Source: Aliarcobacter sp.
Lineage (GTDB): Bacteria; Campylobacterota; Campylobacteria; Campylobacterales; Arcobacteraceae
DNA length: 64,000 nucleotides
Reading direction: 5' to 3'
Assembly: GCA_028688995.1 (NCBI GenBank)
Contig: JAQTXB010000006.1
Span: 103,728-167,727 of the forward strand
Shown: piece by piece, positions 1-12,394 of the stretch
Layout: every line of letters begins with the position of its first letter
Numbering within the stretch: position 1 is the first letter of the stretch
Position numbers and translations under genes: made by a program
The notes under the pieces: generated by a model
The model's input: only the letters and a program-made list of their open reading frames with translations
Database searches by the model: none
What the model was told of the DNA's origin: nothing

Positions 1-181
1 TCCATAGGATTTTGCCACTTTTTTTAATAAAAACTTCGCCTGTATATTCAATCTTATTTTGTGAATTTGAAGTAATTACTTGCGAAAAACTTGCTTTAAA
101 ACTATCTAAATCTCTAATATCGTTTGAGGCAATACAAGATAGACAAAATAGAGTTGAAGCAATTATCAATTTATAAAACAT
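1..181 (-). CDS. lolA: LolA, outer-membrane lipoprotein carrier (partial, N-terminal 60 codons)
   Basis: Only the first 60 codons are in the window; the gene runs off the left edge. The protein begins with a Sec signal peptide (hydrophobic segment ending LSCIAS). The mature start has FKASFSQ and then YTGEVFIKKSGKILW, the usual opening of LolA (FxAxFxQ, YxGxvyikkPgkxxW). By family knowledge LolA is the periplasmic chaperone that carries lipoproteins to the outer membrane. It is divergent from secA across a 57-bp gap, and a Lol-type permease follows secA, so export functions are grouped here. The call rests on a short N-terminal stretch. Confidence 0.82.
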   Translation of the reverse strand, partial: MFYKLIIASTLFCLSCIASNDIRDLDSFKASFSQVITSNSQNKIEYTGEVFIKKSGKILW

Positions 182-238
182 ATTTTAACCTTTTTTTTTA
201 TATAATCATTAGGATTATAACGAAAAGGAACTAATTTT

Positions 239-2857
239 ATGTTAAATGTTTTTTCAAAAATTTTTGGTACAAGAAACGATAGAGAAGTAAAACAATATAG
301 AAAAAAAGCTCAAGAGATTACAGCTCTTGAAAGTAAATACGAAAATTTAAGTGATGAAGAGTTACAAAATGAATTTAACAAGTTAAGACAGCTTGTACAA
401 AAACAAGAAAAATCATTAAATGATGTTTTATTTGAGTCTTTTGCAATTACTAGAGAAGCTAGTAAAAGGGTTTTAAACATGAGACCTTATGATGTACAAC
501 TTATTGGTGCAATGGTTTTACATGAAGGAAGAATCGCAGAAATGAAAACGGGTGAAGGAAAAACACTTGTTGGTTCATTAGCCGTTGCTTTAAATGCTTT
601 AAGTGGTGAAGGTGTTCATGTTGTAACTGTAAATGATTATCTTGCAAGCAGAGATGCAAATGAATTAAAACCTTTATATAACTTTTTAGGATTTAGCGTT
701 GGTGCTGTTATTGGTGGATTAAGAAATGATGAAGAAAGACGAGCACAATATGCTTGTGACATCACTTATGGTACAAACAATGAATTTGGTTTTGACTTTT
801 TAAGAGATAATATGAATTATGATATTAACGAAAAAGTTCAAAGAGGTCACAACTTTGTAATTGTTGATGAAGTTGACTCAATTTTAATCGATGAAGCAAG
901 AACTCCTTTAATTATTTCAGGACCAACAAATCATAAAAATTCAAATTATGTAAGAGCAAATGAAATTGCATTAAAACTTACAAAAGGTGAAATAATTGAA
1001 CCTAAAAATTCTTCTGAAAAGCCAACAACTACAGGTGATTTTACAGTTGATGAAAAGAATAGAGCTGTAGTTTTAACAGAACAAGGTCATGAACACGCAG
1101 AAAAACTATTTAAAGTTGATAACCTTTATTCAATTGAAAATGCAATGCTTTCACATAGTTTAGATCAAGCATTAAAAGCAAACTATATTTTTGAAAAAGA
1201 TGTTGATTATGTTGTAAAAGATAACACTGTAATTATTGTTGATGAATTTACAGGAAGATTAAGTGAAGGAAGAAGATTTAGTGAAGGTTTACACCAAGCT
1301 TTAGAAGCAAAAGAAGGTGTTGCTATTCAAGATGAATCACAAACTTTAGCTGATATTACTTTCCAAAATTATTTTAGAATGTACAAAAAACTAGCTGGTA
1401 TGACAGGAACTGCTCAAACAGAAGCTACTGAGTTTGCTGAAATTTATAGATTAGATGTTGTATCAATTCCTACAAATGTTCCTGTTCAAAGAATAGATAA
1501 AAACGACTTAATTTATAAAAGTGAAAAAGAAAAATTTGAAGCTGTTTGTAATAAAATCAAACAATTCCATGAAAAAGGACAACCTGTTCTTGTGGGAACT
1601 GCTTCTATTGAAAAATCTGAAAAATTACATGAAATTTTAGTTCAAAAGAAAATTCCTCACACAGTTTTAAATGCAAAACAACATGAAAAAGAGGGAAAAA
1701 TCATCGCTGATGCTGGTCAAAAAGGTGCGGTTACAATTGCCACAAATATGGCTGGGCGAGGTGTTGATATTAAACTTACTCAAGAAATTCTTGACCTTGG
1801 TGGATTAGCTATTATTGGAACTGAAAGACATGAATCAAGAAGAATTGATAACCAATTAAGAGGAAGATCAGGACGTCAAGGAGATGTTGGTGAATCGCAA
1901 TTTTATCTATCTTTAGAGGATAATCTTTTAAGAATTTTTGGAAGTGATAAAATCAAAGGTATCATGGAAAGACTTGGTATTGAAGAAGGTGAACACATTG
2001 AATCAAGAATGGTTACAAGAGCTGTTGAAAATGCTCAGAAAAAAGTTGAATCAATGCACTTTGAATCAAGAAAACATCTACTTGAATATGATGATGTTGC
2101 AAATCAACAAAGAAAAGTAATCTACTCATTTAGAAATGATTTATTAAAACCTGATTTTGATATTGATTCAAAACTTGATGAAAATAGACTTGAATATGTA
2201 CAAAATTTATTATCAAGTGCAAATATCATAAATGGAATGCCAAGTGAAGATTTTGATTATGAGTTTGTAAAAATAAAACTTGAAGAAGAGTTAAGATTAC
2301 TTGTAGATATTGAAGATATGAAATGTGATTCTTATGAAGAGTTTGAAACAAATTTAAATACATTTTTAAAAAATGTTTATACTAGAAAAATGGAAATGGC
2401 AGCAACTGAGCAAAAAAATGAAATTGAAAGAATTTTATATCTTCAAATTTTAGATAATGCTTGGAGAGAACATTTATATTCAATGGATACTTTAAAAGCT
2501 GGAATTGGTCTTAGAGGTTATAACCAAAAAGATCCATTAGTTGAGTATAAAAAAGAGTCTTATAATATGTTTATTGAATTAATTGCAAACATTAAACATG
2601 AAATTATCAAAATACTATTTACGATTCAACTTCAAAGCCATGAAGATAAACAAAAAGAGCAAGAAGCAATCGCTAGAATGAAAGAACAAATGGAAGAAGC
2701 AACAGAACATATTACAACAAATGTTGCTCAAGAAGCAGTTAGAAATAGCGATAGAAAAATTGCTAGAAATGAAGATTGTCCTTGTGGAAGTGGTCTAAAA
2801 TATAAACATTGTTGTGGAAAAAGTGGTCCAAAAATTGGTTTAGCTGCAGGAAATTAA
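239..2857 (+). CDS. secA: Preprotein translocase ATPase SecA
   Basis: SecA is the ATP-driven motor that pushes unfolded preproteins through SecYEG at the inner membrane. The 872-aa length is typical. Walker A is MKTGEGKT (about 102-109), the DEAD-box-like Walker B is [13 protein letters not shown] from 210, and the second nucleotide-binding fold has GRGVDIKL and a [11 protein letters not shown] motif. The C-terminal zinc-binding tail [13 protein letters not shown] (847-859), which contacts SecB or ribosomes, is intact. ATG start with AAGGA upstream. The next gene begins one base after the stop, so the two are probably cotranscribed. Nothing looks abnormal. Confidence 0.98.
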   Translation: MLNVFSKIFGTRNDREVKQYRKKAQEITALESKYENLSDEELQNEFNKLRQLVQKQEKSLNDVLFESFAITREASKRVLNMRPYDVQLIGAMVLHEGRIAEMKTGEGKTLVGSLAVALNALSGEGVHVVTVNDYLASRDANELKPLYNFLGFSVGAVIGGLRNDEERRAQYACDITYGTNNEFGFDFLRDNMNYDINEKVQRGHNFVIVDEVDSILIDEARTPLIISGPTNHKNSNYVRANEIALKLTKGEIIEPKNSSEKPTTTGDFTVDEKNRAVVLTEQGHEHAEKLFKVDNLYSIENAMLSHSLDQALKANYIFEKDVDYVVKDNTVIIVDEFTGRLSEGRRFSEGLHQALEAKEGVAIQDESQTLADITFQNYFRMYKKLAGMTGTAQTEATEFAEIYRLDVVSIPTNVPVQRIDKNDLIYKSEKEKFEAVCNKIKQFHEKGQPVLVGTASIEKSEKLHEILVQKKIPHTVLNAKQHEKEGKIIADAGQKGAVTIATNMAGRGVDIKLTQEILDLGGLAIIGTERHESRRIDNQLRGRSGRQGDVGESQFYLSLEDNLLRIFGSDKIKGIMERLGIEEGEHIESRMVTRAVENAQKKVESMHFESRKHLLEYDDVANQQRKVIYSFRNDLLKPDFDIDSKLDENRLEYVQNLLSSANIINGMPSEDFDYEFVKIKLEEELRLLVDIEDMKCDSYEEFETNLNTFLKNVYTRKMEMAATEQKNEIERILYLQILDNAWREHLYSMDTLKAGIGLRGYNQKDPLVEYKKESYNMFIELIANIKHEIIKILFTIQLQSHEDKQKEQEAIARMKEQMEEATEHITTNVAQEAVRNSDRKIARNEDCPCGSGLKYKHCCGKSGPKIGLAAGN

Positions 2858-2858
2858 T

Positions 2859-4064
2859 TTGAATAAAAAATTAGTAAATTTTATTGTAAAAAAATATTTA
2901 AGATTTGACAAAAAAAATCCTTTTATATCTATAAGTGCCATTTTGGCATTTATAGGTGTTTCTATTGGTGTAATGGTTTTAATTCTTTCTATGGCTATTA
3001 TGAATGGTACTGCAAAAGAGTTTGAACGAAAACTTTTTACTATGAATTATCCTTTAACAATCTATCCAAGAGGTAACAGTACTTCTTTAGATGAAAGTTT
3101 ATTAAATAAACTTCAAAAAGATTTCCCTTATTTGAAATTCTCTCCTTTTGTTTCATCACAAGCTATTATTCAAAGTGGTGATAGTATGAGTGGTGGTATG
3201 CTTTTTGGAATAAATCCACAAAGTGAAGCAGCAATAAATCCTATTTATAAAGAAGCTTTAGGAAATCTAACCCCTGATAAATTTGATGTAATTACAGGTT
3301 CTGGAATATCTGATAAATTGCTTTTAAATCCTGGGGCTAAAACAACTCTGTATTTTACAGAACTAAATCCGACTGGTTTTTCAATGATGCCAAAAATGAA
3401 AAGATTTACTTATATAAATTCTTTTACATCTGGACTTAATGCTTATGATAAAGCTTATATGTATACTTCAATAGAAGCTTTACAAACTTTATTAAACAAA
3501 GAAGCTGGTTCATTTGATGGAATTCATATTTATTCTGAAGATGCTTTTGCAGATATTGAGAAATTAAAAAAATATCTAGGAAATAGAGCTTCTATTGTTG
3601 GATGGTGGCAACAAAATGGTAACTTCTTTGCTGCAATGAAAATGGAAAAAACAGCTTTATTTATAGTATTAATGCTTATTATTTTAGTTGCTTCATTAAA
3701 TATTATCTCTTCACTTCTAATGACTGTAATGAGTAGAAGAAAAGAAATTGCCCTACTTTTATCAATGGGAGCAACAAGCAAAGAGATTAAATCAATATTC
3801 TTAAGAGTTGGAACAATTATAGGATTTTCAGGAATTTTAACGGGAATTGTTTTAGGATTCTTTGGATATTGGTTATTAAATAATTTTGACATTGTTACTC
3901 TTCCAGCAGATGTTTATGGAAGTGCAAAATTGCCTCTTGATTTAGCAATGGGTGACTTTTTATCTATTGTTTTTGGTGCAATTATAATTGTACTTGTTTC
4001 ATCTTATTATCCAGCTTCTAAAGCTACAAAAATTGATGTAATTGACGTTTTACGAAATGAATAA
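2859..4064 (+). CDS. LolC/LolE-type ABC transporter permease (FtsX-like)
   Basis: A 401-aa inner-membrane permease of the MacB/LolC/LolE family. One N-terminal membrane segment (about 20-45) follows a conserved FDKKNPFISI element. A large periplasmic loop (about 46-265) comes next, then three C-terminal membrane segments in the FtsX domain, including the family motif SRRKEIALLLSMGAT. By family it extracts lipoproteins from the inner membrane for LolA. A single such protein often replaces the LolC/E pair in Campylobacterota. It uses a TTG start directly after the secA stop, with AGGA overlapping the secA end. A LolD-type ATPase is not in this window. Confidence 0.87.
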   Translation: MNKKLVNFIVKKYLRFDKKNPFISISAILAFIGVSIGVMVLILSMAIMNGTAKEFERKLFTMNYPLTIYPRGNSTSLDESLLNKLQKDFPYLKFSPFVSSQAIIQSGDSMSGGMLFGINPQSEAAINPIYKEALGNLTPDKFDVITGSGISDKLLLNPGAKTTLYFTELNPTGFSMMPKMKRFTYINSFTSGLNAYDKAYMYTSIEALQTLLNKEAGSFDGIHIYSEDAFADIEKLKKYLGNRASIVGWWQQNGNFFAAMKMEKTALFIVLMLIILVASLNIISSLLMTVMSRRKEIALLLSMGATSKEIKSIFLRVGTIIGFSGILTGIVLGFFGYWLLNNFDIVTLPADVYGSAKLPLDLAMGDFLSIVFGAIIIVLVSSYYPASKATKIDVIDVLRNE

Positions 4065-4073
4065 AATAAGCCT

Positions 4074-7025
4074 TTATTTTAAAGGCTTATTTACTATTTG
4101 ACTCTCTTTATTTTTTATCTCTTCTTCTGGATCTTTACCCATAATAAAATCAAAAAGTTTTACAGGTGAATTTAATATTCTTTTACCTATATTCACAGGC
4201 GCAGTTATAGTATCTTTTGTAAGATTAGTTGAAAGTTCTGGATTATCTAAACTTCCATTAAGATTAACTTCTGTTTCAACTCTATTATTATCACCTAATA
4301 AAACATAATTCACAACGGGAATCATTCCAACAATTTTTGAATAATCTTTTAAAAATATAAGTTTAATAGTTGAGTCTAACATCATTGTATTTAAGTCAAT
4401 TTGCCCTCTTCCATCAAAATCAATACCATTTCCAATTGTAAGCAATTTTTTTACATCTAATAGATTTTTTTCTTTACTATAATTAAACTCTATATTACCA
4501 TTAACAATTTTATATGCAGTAAGATTAAATCCTGAGTTTGTAGCCATTCCAACAACAGAAGGAATAGCCAATAATGGATTAATTAATCCTGGAGAAGTTT
4601 GAATAAATATTAAAAGATTATTTAAAATTGCTAAATCTTTAATATTACTATTTTCAATTATTATTTTTCCATTCAAGTTATCAATAGTACCACTTGCATG
4701 TAATAATATATTTCCACCTTCAAATATATGTTTATCAAAAACTGCATTAATAAACTCATCACTTAAATTATTTGAAAATACATCAATCTTTTTATCTTTT
4801 GATTCTTTAAAAGTTATATTTGTAAGTTTATGATCCAAACTAATAAATTTACTATCATCTCTTACTCTAACTTCAAAATTATCACTTAAAAGTTTATATT
4901 TTTCATTTATAATAATATTTGAATTTTTACCTTTTATAGTAATCTCTTTATATTTATTTTCATCAATTTTTTCACTATCTGAACTCGAATAATATAAGTT
5001 ATATCCATCTACATATAAAGATACGGCATCTTTTTTTAACTCTAAAATCAAATCTTTATTTTTAGTTTCTATCGATGTTAAACCATTTTTTATACTTCCA
5101 ATTAAACTTAAACTATTGATTTTATCATTATTCTTTCTAATTGGTAAATTAAGTTCTTTTACATCTACTTCAAAATTAATTGCTTTATTTAATATAGAAA
5201 TTTTTCCTTTTTCTAAATGATAAATATCACTTCCAACTTTTAATTTACTATTTAATAAATTTATATTCATATCTTGTTGTAAACCACTATTTTGAAGTTT
5301 TGAATCTACCATAACATCTAAATTTCGTAAATATATATTTAATTTATCAGCTATTTCTATTTTTAAATCTTCATCTTTTGATGAAACAGTAGTTTTACCA
5401 TCTTCAATTTTTCCATTTATATCAAGGGAATCAATATTTTTATTATCCCTTTGAATTGGTAAATCAAGACCTTTTATAAAAGCATTAAAACTCATATTTT
5501 TTTCATCTTTTATTTGTAAAGTTATATTTCCTTCTTTAATTGAAGTATCTTTTAAAAGTTTTGAATATGGATAAATTTTTGATAAATCGTCAATATTTAC
5601 ATTAATTAAATCAGCTACTTCAATTTTTGTTCCTAAATCTTTTAATAAAATAGTTACTTGTTTATTAAAATCCATTTCTAAATTTGTCTGTTTATTTTTA
5701 ATATCTACAATGCTTTCATTATTATCTTTTTTAATTAAAAAAGATTTTATATTTGCATCTCCTGAAGATTTCAAAGTTTTTGTATCAAGATTTATATTTA
5801 CAACAGCATCAATCATATTTTTATATTTAAAATCACTATTTTTTATCTCTATCATTGAATCATTTAAAATAACTTCACCTTTTTTACTATCAAAAGTGAA
5901 ATTATTTATAGAAATTTGTGCATCATTTAGAAAAAACTCTCCATAAGTTGACATATGTTTTTTGCTATCATATGGAAATTTCATAAGTAAAGAAGCTTGT
6001 GTATTTCCACTTTTTTGAATTAATGGAAGATTAATTTTATAAGCTTTTAGAATATCTAAAATATCTTTATCTAATTTACTATTTGCTTTTATAAATACAT
6101 CAACTTGACCTTTTTCTTCACTTGTTAAATTATGAATTGTTACATAACTTCCAGCTAGGCTTTTATTTTTAAAAGTTGGCTCTATTAAATTAAAATCTAA
6201 TTTATCATTTTTGAATGAAATATCTAAACTTTTTGTATTCACAACATCTACATCTTTATGAAATCTAATTTTTGCCTCTTTTATTTGTGCTTTACCTTGT
6301 AGAGAACTTTCAATAATATGATTGTTTTTTAAATCATATTCTCCATAAAATTCTTGAAGTTTTATATCACCTTCAACATTATCATACATCCAAGCTTCAG
6401 CAACTTCATCTAATCTTAGAAATTTTTTCAAAAATTTTAAACTTTTAAAAGGCTCACTTACTAAATAAAATTTTGCAAGATCTTTAGTCATTTCAACATT
6501 AATACTACTTTGAATATCTTGATAATAAAACTTTCCATAATAATTTAATTTTTCATTAAAATAATCGATTTTAATTTTTCCATCAAGTAATAAATCCACA
6601 TCTTTTAAATATAAAGAATAAAGTTCAAACACCACTTGATTCGAGATTACATCAATTTTTGAAGAGAGATTAACGTATTTGTTATCTAAATATAAAATTT
6701 CATCATTTAAAACTATTTCAAACTCATTATCATCTATTTTTAACTTATTTATTCTTATCTCTTGGAATAATTTTAAAACTTTAGGAAGTAATTCTATATT
6801 CTTTTTTAAATCCTCAAAAGAGTTTGTAGTTTGAGTCTTTTTTGATTTATATTCGATATTTTCAATATTCAAAATAAGTTTTTTATCGATTTTAATATAG
6901 AATTGCGAAACTAAAATATTTGAAAAAGAAAAAGAGTCTATTTTTATGCCAGAATACAGAAATGAGAAAAGCGATATTGTTATTAAAAAAAGAAAAAGAA
7001 AAGCAAATTTAATTGTCTTCAACAT
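4074..7025 (-). CDS. AsmA/YhdP-like (DUF3971-type) envelope protein
   Basis: A 983-aa protein with a single N-terminal membrane anchor (residues about 5-27). A very long beta-rich periplasmic region follows, with recurring short blocks such as LPIQRDNKNIDSLDINGKI and a related copy LPIRKNNDKINSLSL. The C-terminus has the AsmA-like sequence NGSLDNPELSTNLTKDT. Proteins of this family are thought to bridge inner and outer membranes and move phospholipids; that role is inferred from the family. The start is supported by AAGGAT 11 bases upstream. Its first 80 bases lie antisense to the start of mltG. It converges on the lolC/E-like gene. Confidence 0.72.
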   Translation of the reverse strand: MLKTIKFAFLFLFLITISLFSFLYSGIKIDSFSFSNILVSQFYIKIDKKLILNIENIEYKSKKTQTTNSFEDLKKNIELLPKVLKLFQEIRINKLKIDDNEFEIVLNDEILYLDNKYVNLSSKIDVISNQVVFELYSLYLKDVDLLLDGKIKIDYFNEKLNYYGKFYYQDIQSSINVEMTKDLAKFYLVSEPFKSLKFLKKFLRLDEVAEAWMYDNVEGDIKLQEFYGEYDLKNNHIIESSLQGKAQIKEAKIRFHKDVDVVNTKSLDISFKNDKLDFNLIEPTFKNKSLAGSYVTIHNLTSEEKGQVDVFIKANSKLDKDILDILKAYKINLPLIQKSGNTQASLLMKFPYDSKKHMSTYGEFFLNDAQISINNFTFDSKKGEVILNDSMIEIKNSDFKYKNMIDAVVNINLDTKTLKSSGDANIKSFLIKKDNNESIVDIKNKQTNLEMDFNKQVTILLKDLGTKIEVADLINVNIDDLSKIYPYSKLLKDTSIKEGNITLQIKDEKNMSFNAFIKGLDLPIQRDNKNIDSLDINGKIEDGKTTVSSKDEDLKIEIADKLNIYLRNLDVMVDSKLQNSGLQQDMNINLLNSKLKVGSDIYHLEKGKISILNKAINFEVDVKELNLPIRKNNDKINSLSLIGSIKNGLTSIETKNKDLILELKKDAVSLYVDGYNLYYSSSDSEKIDENKYKEITIKGKNSNIIINEKYKLLSDNFEVRVRDDSKFISLDHKLTNITFKESKDKKIDVFSNNLSDEFINAVFDKHIFEGGNILLHASGTIDNLNGKIIIENSNIKDLAILNNLLIFIQTSPGLINPLLAIPSVVGMATNSGFNLTAYKIVNGNIEFNYSKEKNLLDVKKLLTIGNGIDFDGRGQIDLNTMMLDSTIKLIFLKDYSKIVGMIPVVNYVLLGDNNRVETEVNLNGSLDNPELSTNLTKDTITAPVNIGKRILNSPVKLFDFIMGKDPEEEIKNKESQIVNKPLK

Positions 7026-8067
7026 TATAGAATTTATCCTTGTTTGTTTTATTGCCGTATTGTTTTATGGAACAACGTCAATTACTTCTACAAAAGTATT
7101 GTATATTCCTAAAGGTAGTACTAGTTATATTATATCATACTTAAATACAAATGGTTTCGAAATGGGAGTTGTAGATGAATTAATGATTAAATCTATGGGT
7201 TATGTTCAAAGTGGTTGGATAGATATAAATGAAAATAAATTAACAAGACTTGATTTTATTTATAAATTAATTACATCAAAAGCAGCACTTAAAAGTATTA
7301 CTTTAATTCCAGGGGAAACTTCATATATTTTCCTTAAAAAGTTAGCTGTAGAGTTTAATCTATCTGAAGAAAAATTAACTGAATTATATAAACAATATGC
7401 GTATAAGGCTGATGGAAATATTTTAGCTGATACATATATGTTACCAATTGGAATGAAAGAAGACTATATGATTTTTTATCTATTTTCACAAACAAATAAA
7501 AAATATGAAGAGTTTTCAAAAAAGATATTTGGTTATTATGATAAAAGAAAATGGTTTAATTACCTAAGTTTAGCCTCTGTTATACAAAAAGAAGCAGCAA
7601 CAACAAATGAAATGCCAATTGTTGCAAGTGTTATTCATAATAGATTAAAAAAAGGTATGAAACTTCAAATGGATGGAACTTTAAATTATGGAGAGTATTC
7701 AAATACTGTTGTAACTGCTGATAGAATTAGAGATGATAATACAACATATAATACTTATAAAAATCCAAGTCTTCCATCTGATCCTGTTTGTGCTGTAAGT
7801 TTAGATGCAATTAAAGCTGGGATTTTTCCTGTAAAAAGTGATTATATCTATTTTGTAAGGGACAATAGAACTGGTCTTCATAAATTTGCAAGTACTTTTG
7901 AACAACATCAAGCTAATATAAATGCAAATGTAGGAGTTGCAAAAACTTATACAAAAGTTAAAACAGATGAGACACAAATTGATGCTGAAGCTGAAAATAT
8001 CATGAAAACTGATGTAACAAAACAAAAACCCGTATCAATAAAAGATTTATTTAATAATATAAATTAA
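6946..8067 (+). CDS. mltG: Endolytic murein transglycosylase MltG (YceG-like)
   Basis: MltG cuts nascent glycan strands and acts as the terminator of peptidoglycan chain elongation at the inner membrane. The 373-aa protein has a basic cytoplasmic tail (KKRKRKA), a membrane segment at about 22-45, a LysM-like subdomain (about 50-120) and the catalytic YceG domain. In the domain, SLASVIQKEAA carries the catalytic Glu216 and LQMDGTLNYG follows. No other ATG, GTG or TTG lies in frame between 6946 and the membrane segment, so the start is probably right although the ribosome site is weak. The first 80 bases overlap the divergent AsmA-like gene. Confidence 0.93.
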   Translation: MPEYRNEKSDIVIKKRKRKANLIVFNIIEFILVCFIAVLFYGTTSITSTKVLYIPKGSTSYIISYLNTNGFEMGVVDELMIKSMGYVQSGWIDINENKLTRLDFIYKLITSKAALKSITLIPGETSYIFLKKLAVEFNLSEEKLTELYKQYAYKADGNILADTYMLPIGMKEDYMIFYLFSQTNKKYEEFSKKIFGYYDKRKWFNYLSLASVIQKEAATTNEMPIVASVIHNRLKKGMKLQMDGTLNYGEYSNTVVTADRIRDDNTTYNTYKNPSLPSDPVCAVSLDAIKAGIFPVKSDYIYFVRDNRTGLHKFASTFEQHQANINANVGVAKTYTKVKTDETQIDAEAENIMKTDVTKQKPVSIKDLFNNIN

Positions 8068-8073
8068 TAAACT

Positions 8074-8104
8074 TGTGAAAATTTGAAACAATCAAATTTT
8101 CACA
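8074..8104 (+). terminator. Hairpin after mltG
   Basis: A perfect 13-bp inverted repeat (TGTGAAAATTTGA and its complement) with a 5-base loop lies 6 bases after the mltG stop. There is no T run behind it, so it may be an mRNA-stabilising or weak terminator hairpin rather than a strong intrinsic terminator. Confidence 0.55.
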
Positions 8105-8169
8105 TCCCAAATATATCGAACTTTCAATTTCCTTAAACTCAAATTTGGCTATTGTGTTGCTAACATTAA

Positions 8170-10383
<2,214 letters not shown>

Positions 10384-10397
10384 TATTTCCACATTTT

Positions 10398-10425
10398 AAA
10401 AGAGAAGATTTTTTCTTCTCTTTTT
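10398..10425 (+). terminator. Rho-independent terminator of icd
   Basis: An 11-bp perfect stem (AAAAGAGAAGA and its complement) with a T5 loop lies 15 bases after the icd stop and ends in a T run. It works for rightward transcription. Confidence 0.85.
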
Positions 10426-10625
10426 CCTCTAAAAAACTTATTTTTTACACTCATCTTCTTCTTTATACTAAGAGATACACCGTTATATTATTTTAATATA
10501 TAAATTGTCATCATAAAACAGAAAAATATATAATATTTTACCTCTAAACGATTTATAACCCTTCTTTAGATAAAATATCGCCCTTTATGAAAACAGAAAA
10601 AAACTAATAAATTTAGGTTGAAAAT

Positions 10626-11033
10626 ATGAAAGTAGTTACAGGAGTAGTTGGTAACGATATACATGTGGTTGCGAATAGACTTATTGATATATCATTACAA
10701 GCAAGAGGATTTGAAGTATTTAATCTAGGTGTTAATACATACCTTGAAGAGTTTATTGATGCAGTAATTGAAACAAATGCTGATGTATTACTTATATCTT
10801 CACTAAATGGTGAAGCTGAGGGTTGGTGTAGAGAACTTGCCGTTTTAAAATCAAAATATAAAAATTTAAAAGATGTTGTATTTATGATAGGTGGAAACCT
10901 AGCTGTTGGTGAGGGAGATGCAAGTGTACTTGTTCCAAAATTCAAAAACTATGGTTTTGATTTAGTATTCCACCAAGTTGACTTAAATACTGGTCTTGAT
11001 GAATTAGAAAAATATTTAAGAGAGAGAAAATGA
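10626..11033 (+). CDS. glmS: Glutamate (methylaspartate) mutase, B12-binding S subunit
   Basis: The small cobalamin-binding subunit of coenzyme-B12-dependent glutamate mutase, which interconverts L-glutamate and threo-3-methylaspartate. The 135-aa protein is a single Rossmann-like B12-binding domain. VTGVVGNDIHVVANRLI carries the D-x-H motif (Asp11, His13) whose His is the lower cobalt ligand. SSLNGEAEG and MIGGNL match the two later cofactor loops. The usual Gly after DxHxx is Ala here. The stop overlaps the start of glmE by 4 bases (ATGA), which indicates translational coupling. Note that this is not the glucosamine synthase also named glmS. Confidence 0.9.
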   Translation: MKVVTGVVGNDIHVVANRLIDISLQARGFEVFNLGVNTYLEEFIDAVIETNADVLLISSLNGEAEGWCRELAVLKSKYKNLKDVVFMIGGNLAVGEGDASVLVPKFKNYGFDLVFHQVDLNTGLDELEKYLRERK

Positions 11034-12394
11034 GTTTACTTCAAGAAGAAAGAAACATAATCGTTCAAAATAAATACGCAGATAATTTTGATTTTGCAGA
11101 AATTGAAGAGTTTATCAAAGGTGCTTCAAAAAATCTATTTATTTCACATCATTTTAAAAACAAAAAAAAGATGTTAGTTCAGCCAAGAGGTGGATTCCCA
11201 ACTTATAAAAAAATGTTTTCACTTTATGAGTTTTTCGTAGATGCAAATGTTGATGTACTACCATGTACAATTGATTCAAATACAAGATTAAATGACTACG
11301 CAACAAGTGCAAAAATGTTAAAACTTTCAGAAGAAAATGAAGTTGATATGTTAAATGGTTACCCACTTGTAAATCATGGATATAGAACATCTAGAAAAAT
11401 GATGACTCACTTTGATAAACCAATTAGTTTACGACATGGAACTCCTGATGCTAGACTTTTAATTGAAACAGCACTAGCTTCTGGAATTTTTGAAATTGAA
11501 GGTGGTCCAATTACTTACCTTTTACCCTACTCTAAAAATTTCCCATTAGATAAAGCATTTATGTATTGGAAATATGTAGAAAGAATTTGTGCAAACTACT
11601 CAAAACTAAATGAACCAATTAATAGAGAATCGTTTGGACCATTAACAGCAACTTTAGTGCCTCCATGTATTACTATTGTTATTCAAATTTGTGAAATGCT
11701 TTTATCACTTGAAGAGGGAGTAAAATCTTTTTCTGTTTCATTCTCACAAACAGGTTCAATGATTCAAGATATTGTTACTGCAAATGTTTTAAGAAAAATG
11801 GCAAAACATTATGCAGAAAAAATTGGATGTGGTGATGCGATGATAAATTTAGTTTACCATCAATGGATGGGAGCATTTCCATCAAACAAAGATTATTCTG
11901 AATCATTAATTAATACTTCAACTGTAATTGCTTCAATGGTAAGAGCCGATAAAATCATCACAAAAACAAGAGATGAAGCTTTTGGTATTCCAACACGTGA
12001 ATCAAATGCAAAAACAGTTGCAAATACTCAATATACATTAAGAATGTTACAAGGTATTCCAAATATCTCTGATGAACAAGAAGAAGAAATTGTAACAAGT
12101 GAAGTAATGTCTATTATGGAAGCTGTATTTAATGACAAAGCTGACACTTTATGGAGAAAAGTATTTAACTCTATAAAATCAGGAATTATTGATGTTCCTT
12201 ATTCTCCACATATTATTAACCACAATGAAGTTGTAACTGTAAGAGATAAAAACAAAAATATTAGAATCATTAAAAAAGGAAATCTTCCAATTTCTGATAG
12301 ATGTTTTGAATATGAAAAAGCACAATGTGATTTAAACAAAGATGCTTCATCAATAGTAAATGATATTATCCATGATATAGGAATTATGCAATGA
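11030..12394 (+). CDS. glmE: Glutamate (methylaspartate) mutase, catalytic E subunit
   Basis: The 454-aa TIM-barrel subunit that pairs with the small B12 subunit to carry out the radical carbon-skeleton rearrangement of glutamate. Recognisable blocks are MLVQPRGGFPTY, CTIDSNTRLNDY and RHGTPDARLL, whose arginines match the substrate-binding arginine cluster known for this enzyme. IEGGPITYLLPYSK is further along. It is slightly shorter than the clostridial enzyme (about 480 aa). ATGA overlaps join it to the genes on both sides, so S, E and L subunits are made together. Confidence 0.92.
   Translation: MSLLQEERNIIVQNKYADNFDFAEIEEFIKGASKNLFISHHFKNKKKMLVQPRGGFPTYKKMFSLYEFFVDANVDVLPCTIDSNTRLNDYATSAKMLKLSEENEVDMLNGYPLVNHGYRTSRKMMTHFDKPISLRHGTPDARLLIETALASGIFEIEGGPITYLLPYSKNFPLDKAFMYWKYVERICANYSKLNEPINRESFGPLTATLVPPCITIVIQICEMLLSLEEGVKSFSVSFSQTGSMIQDIVTANVLRKMAKHYAEKIGCGDAMINLVYHQWMGAFPSNKDYSESLINTSTVIASMVRADKIITKTRDEAFGIPTRESNAKTVANTQYTLRMLQGIPNISDEQEEEIVTSEVMSIMEAVFNDKADTLWRKVFNSIKSGIIDVPYSPHIINHNEVVTVRDKNKNIRIIKKGNLPISDRCFEYEKAQCDLNKDASSIVNDIIHDIGIMQ

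Noticed and set aside
5710..5946. Open frame antisense to the AsmA-like gene
   Set aside because: Short, hydrophobic, without a ribosome site, and inside a continuous long coding region.
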